From an uncultured Paracoccaceae bacterium (GTDB taxonomy: Bacteria; Pseudomonadota; Alphaproteobacteria; Rhodobacterales; Rhodobacteraceae), in NCBI GenBank assembly GCA_947501355.1, contig CANMVA010000001.1:558001-622000 (forward strand): a stretch of DNA of 64,000 bases, read 5' to 3'. Under the pieces are notes generated by a model that saw only the letters and a list, made by a program, of their open reading frames with translations, was not told the DNA's origin and made no database searches. Shown piece after piece: positions 62,928-64,000 of this stretch. Each line of letters starts with the position of its first letter. The stretch's first letter is position 1. The translations under genes and the position numbers were made by a program.

Positions 62928-64000
62928 ATGTTTGAATTGGTCGCTTTGCCGATCCTGCTCGTGGCAGGTCTGGGGTTTGCTCTGTTCGGGGAAAATGACG
63001 ACGACGATGATGATGATCGCGACGACGACAGCACAGAGACTACGGATCAGGAGGGCGGCCCTGATCTTGTCTCCGATCCTGAGCCAGAACCACGTCCTGA
63101 ACCAATAATTATCGAGACCGAAACCGGTCTGAATATCAGCGGAACGCCTCTGGATGATACGCTTGCCGGTGCGGATGGAGATGACGTCATCACCGGCCGC
63201 GACGGCGATGATACGATAACCGGCGGCGACGGCGGCGATACGATTGATGGACGCACGGGCGATGACACGATCTTCGGTGGTCCGGGGGACGATACGCTTC
63301 AAGGTTGGTCCGGCGACGACGACATCGACGGTGGGTCTGGAGACGATGTGATCGACGGTCGCAACGGCAACGACTTTATCCTCGGTGGCTCCGGCAATGA
63401 CACGATCGAAGGCGGCATCGGGGATGACGAGATCGATGCCGGTGGCGGGGCCGACACAGTGTTTGGTGGCAACGGTCAGGACGAGATCCTTGGCGGTTCC
63501 GGCAATGATGTGATCCGTGGCTCGACTGGGGATGACGTGCTTGATGGTGGGACCGGCAACGACCGGATCCATGGCGGCAGCAACGATGATCTGATCCGTG
63601 GCGGCGCGGGCGCCGACGTCCTCGAAGGTGGCACGGGCAGCGACACGATGCGCGGCGATAGCGGCAATGACATCCTGCGCGGCGGCGCGGATGATGATGA
63701 CCTCTTTGGCGGTACAGGCAATGATCAACTGGATGGCGGTTCCGGGAATGACACGCTCGACGGGGCGCTTGGCCGTGACACGCTTGAAGGTGGTGACGGT
63801 GATGACAGCCTTGCAGGTCGCGTCGGGGCGGATAGCTTGTCCGGTGGCGAAGGGTCCGACTTCCTGGATGGCGGTTTCAGCAATGATACGCTGGATGGCG
63901 GCGACGACGGAGACATCCTGTATGGGGGTCGCGGATCTGACGCGCTTGATGGTGCAGAGGGCAACGATCTCCTGATTGGCATGGATACCGCCATCGACGA
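62928..64000 (+). CDS. RTX-type calcium-binding protein (3' end outside window)
   Basis: This frame runs open to the window edge. It begins MFELVALPILLVAGLGFALFG, a signal anchor, followed by a run of Asp (NDDDDDDDRDDD), a Pro/Glu-rich linker and then continuous RTX repeats from about residue 80 onward (GADGDDVITG, GGDGGDTIDG, GGPGDDTLQG and many more), at least 25 copies in the visible 357 codons. The architecture matches the divergent RTX protein at 61536-62678 but with many more repeats. The ATG at 62928 is preceded by GGGGGAAG. Type I secretion genes are not in view. Confidence 0.88.
   Translation, partial: MFELVALPILLVAGLGFALFGENDDDDDDDRDDDSTETTDQEGGPDLVSDPEPEPRPEPIIIETETGLNISGTPLDDTLAGADGDDVITGRDGDDTITGGDGGDTIDGRTGDDTIFGGPGDDTLQGWSGDDDIDGGSGDDVIDGRNGNDFILGGSGNDTIEGGIGDDEIDAGGGADTVFGGNGQDEILGGSGNDVIRGSTGDDVLDGGTGNDRIHGGSNDDLIRGGAGADVLEGGTGSDTMRGDSGNDILRGGADDDDLFGGTGNDQLDGGSGNDTLDGALGRDTLEGGDGDDSLAGRVGADSLSGGEGSDFLDGGFSNDTLDGGDDGDILYGGRGSDALDGAEGNDLLIGMDTAID

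Noticed and set aside
63140-64000. Short-period DNA repeats resembling a CRISPR or satellite array
   Set aside because: The 27-bp periodicity is the RTX nonapeptide code in an open frame; units diverge and there are no spacers.

Overview
The window is about 64 kb of GC-rich chromosome that looks like a Rhodobacteraceae (roseobacter-group alphaproteobacterium) core region. The signs are a CcrM-type GANTC methyltransferase, an Asp-rich Rhodobacterales-type porin, the DUF4170 / Kdo-transferase-like / LpxK cluster, DUF2125, DUF3576 and DciA proteins, a leuS-lptE-holA operon, TldD/PmbA, alpha-type CnoX, HspQ and small RTX proteins. Genes are tightly packed, with many 1-14 bp overlaps on the same strand and convergent overlaps between strands. 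No rRNA, CRISPR array, intact tRNA or insertion sequence was recognised.

Layout. 1-1021: the right-hand end of an integrated element, namely the 3' part of a tyrosine recombinase gene followed by a 51-bp 3' fragment of a tRNA-Arg(CCT) gene that marks the attachment site. 1029-2690: a small regulatory island with a membrane-anchored winged-helix protein, a small exported protein, paired palindromic operator candidates and a divergent exported basic protein. 2728-7476: rnhB, ccrM, an exported protein, an AlkB-type monooxygenase and mutY. 7556-13371: dciA and a DsbA-like thiol protein, facing an opposite-strand envelope operon (pmbA, cysQ-like, DUF4170, a Kdo-transferase-like gene, lpxK). 13442-19267: DUF2125 protein, an SDR/enoyl-CoA hydratase pair, an HNH protein, an MscS channel and a flavoprotein. 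19264-25228: the DUF3576-leuS-lptE-holA run and a highly expressed-looking porin. 25328-36529: TPR-sulfotransferase, YggS, L,D-transpeptidase, GTP cyclohydrolase II, an OmpR-type regulator, xthA, CnoX, a Lon-N protein, Trm112, a UbiH-type hydroxylase, an amidase and an aminotransferase. 36540-43728: ftsK, lolA, a lytic transglycosylase, an AEC transporter, hspQ and a gamma-glutamyltransferase. 44163-49838: an anti-sigma / anti-anti-sigma pair, a thiolase, a free-Met-sulfoxide reductase, a frameshifted LysE gene, a GFA protein, a pseudouridine synthase and an aldehyde dehydrogenase. 50049-57195: peroxiredoxin, lipoprotein, aquaporin, MDR reductase, PhoX phosphatase with a PhoB-box-like array, a small repeat-bearing exported protein and an exported hydrolase. 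57317-61471: pnp, rpsO and a DUF2779 nuclease. 61536-64000: two divergent RTX proteins flanking a repeat-rich promoter region; the second runs off the window.

Functional themes are envelope building (LptE, LpxK, LolA, L,D-transpeptidase, transglycosylase), genome maintenance (RNase HII, MutY, XthA, HolA, FtsK, CcrM) and RNA and protein quality control (Pnp, CnoX, HspQ, MsrC). The least explained parts are the 1.0-2.7 kb membrane-regulator island, a dispersed CCTCCGGCG element (three copies, one supplying a ribosome binding site), the structured segment and repeat protein near 55.4 kb, the DUF2779 nuclease, and the divergent RTX pair with its stacked operator-like repeats.
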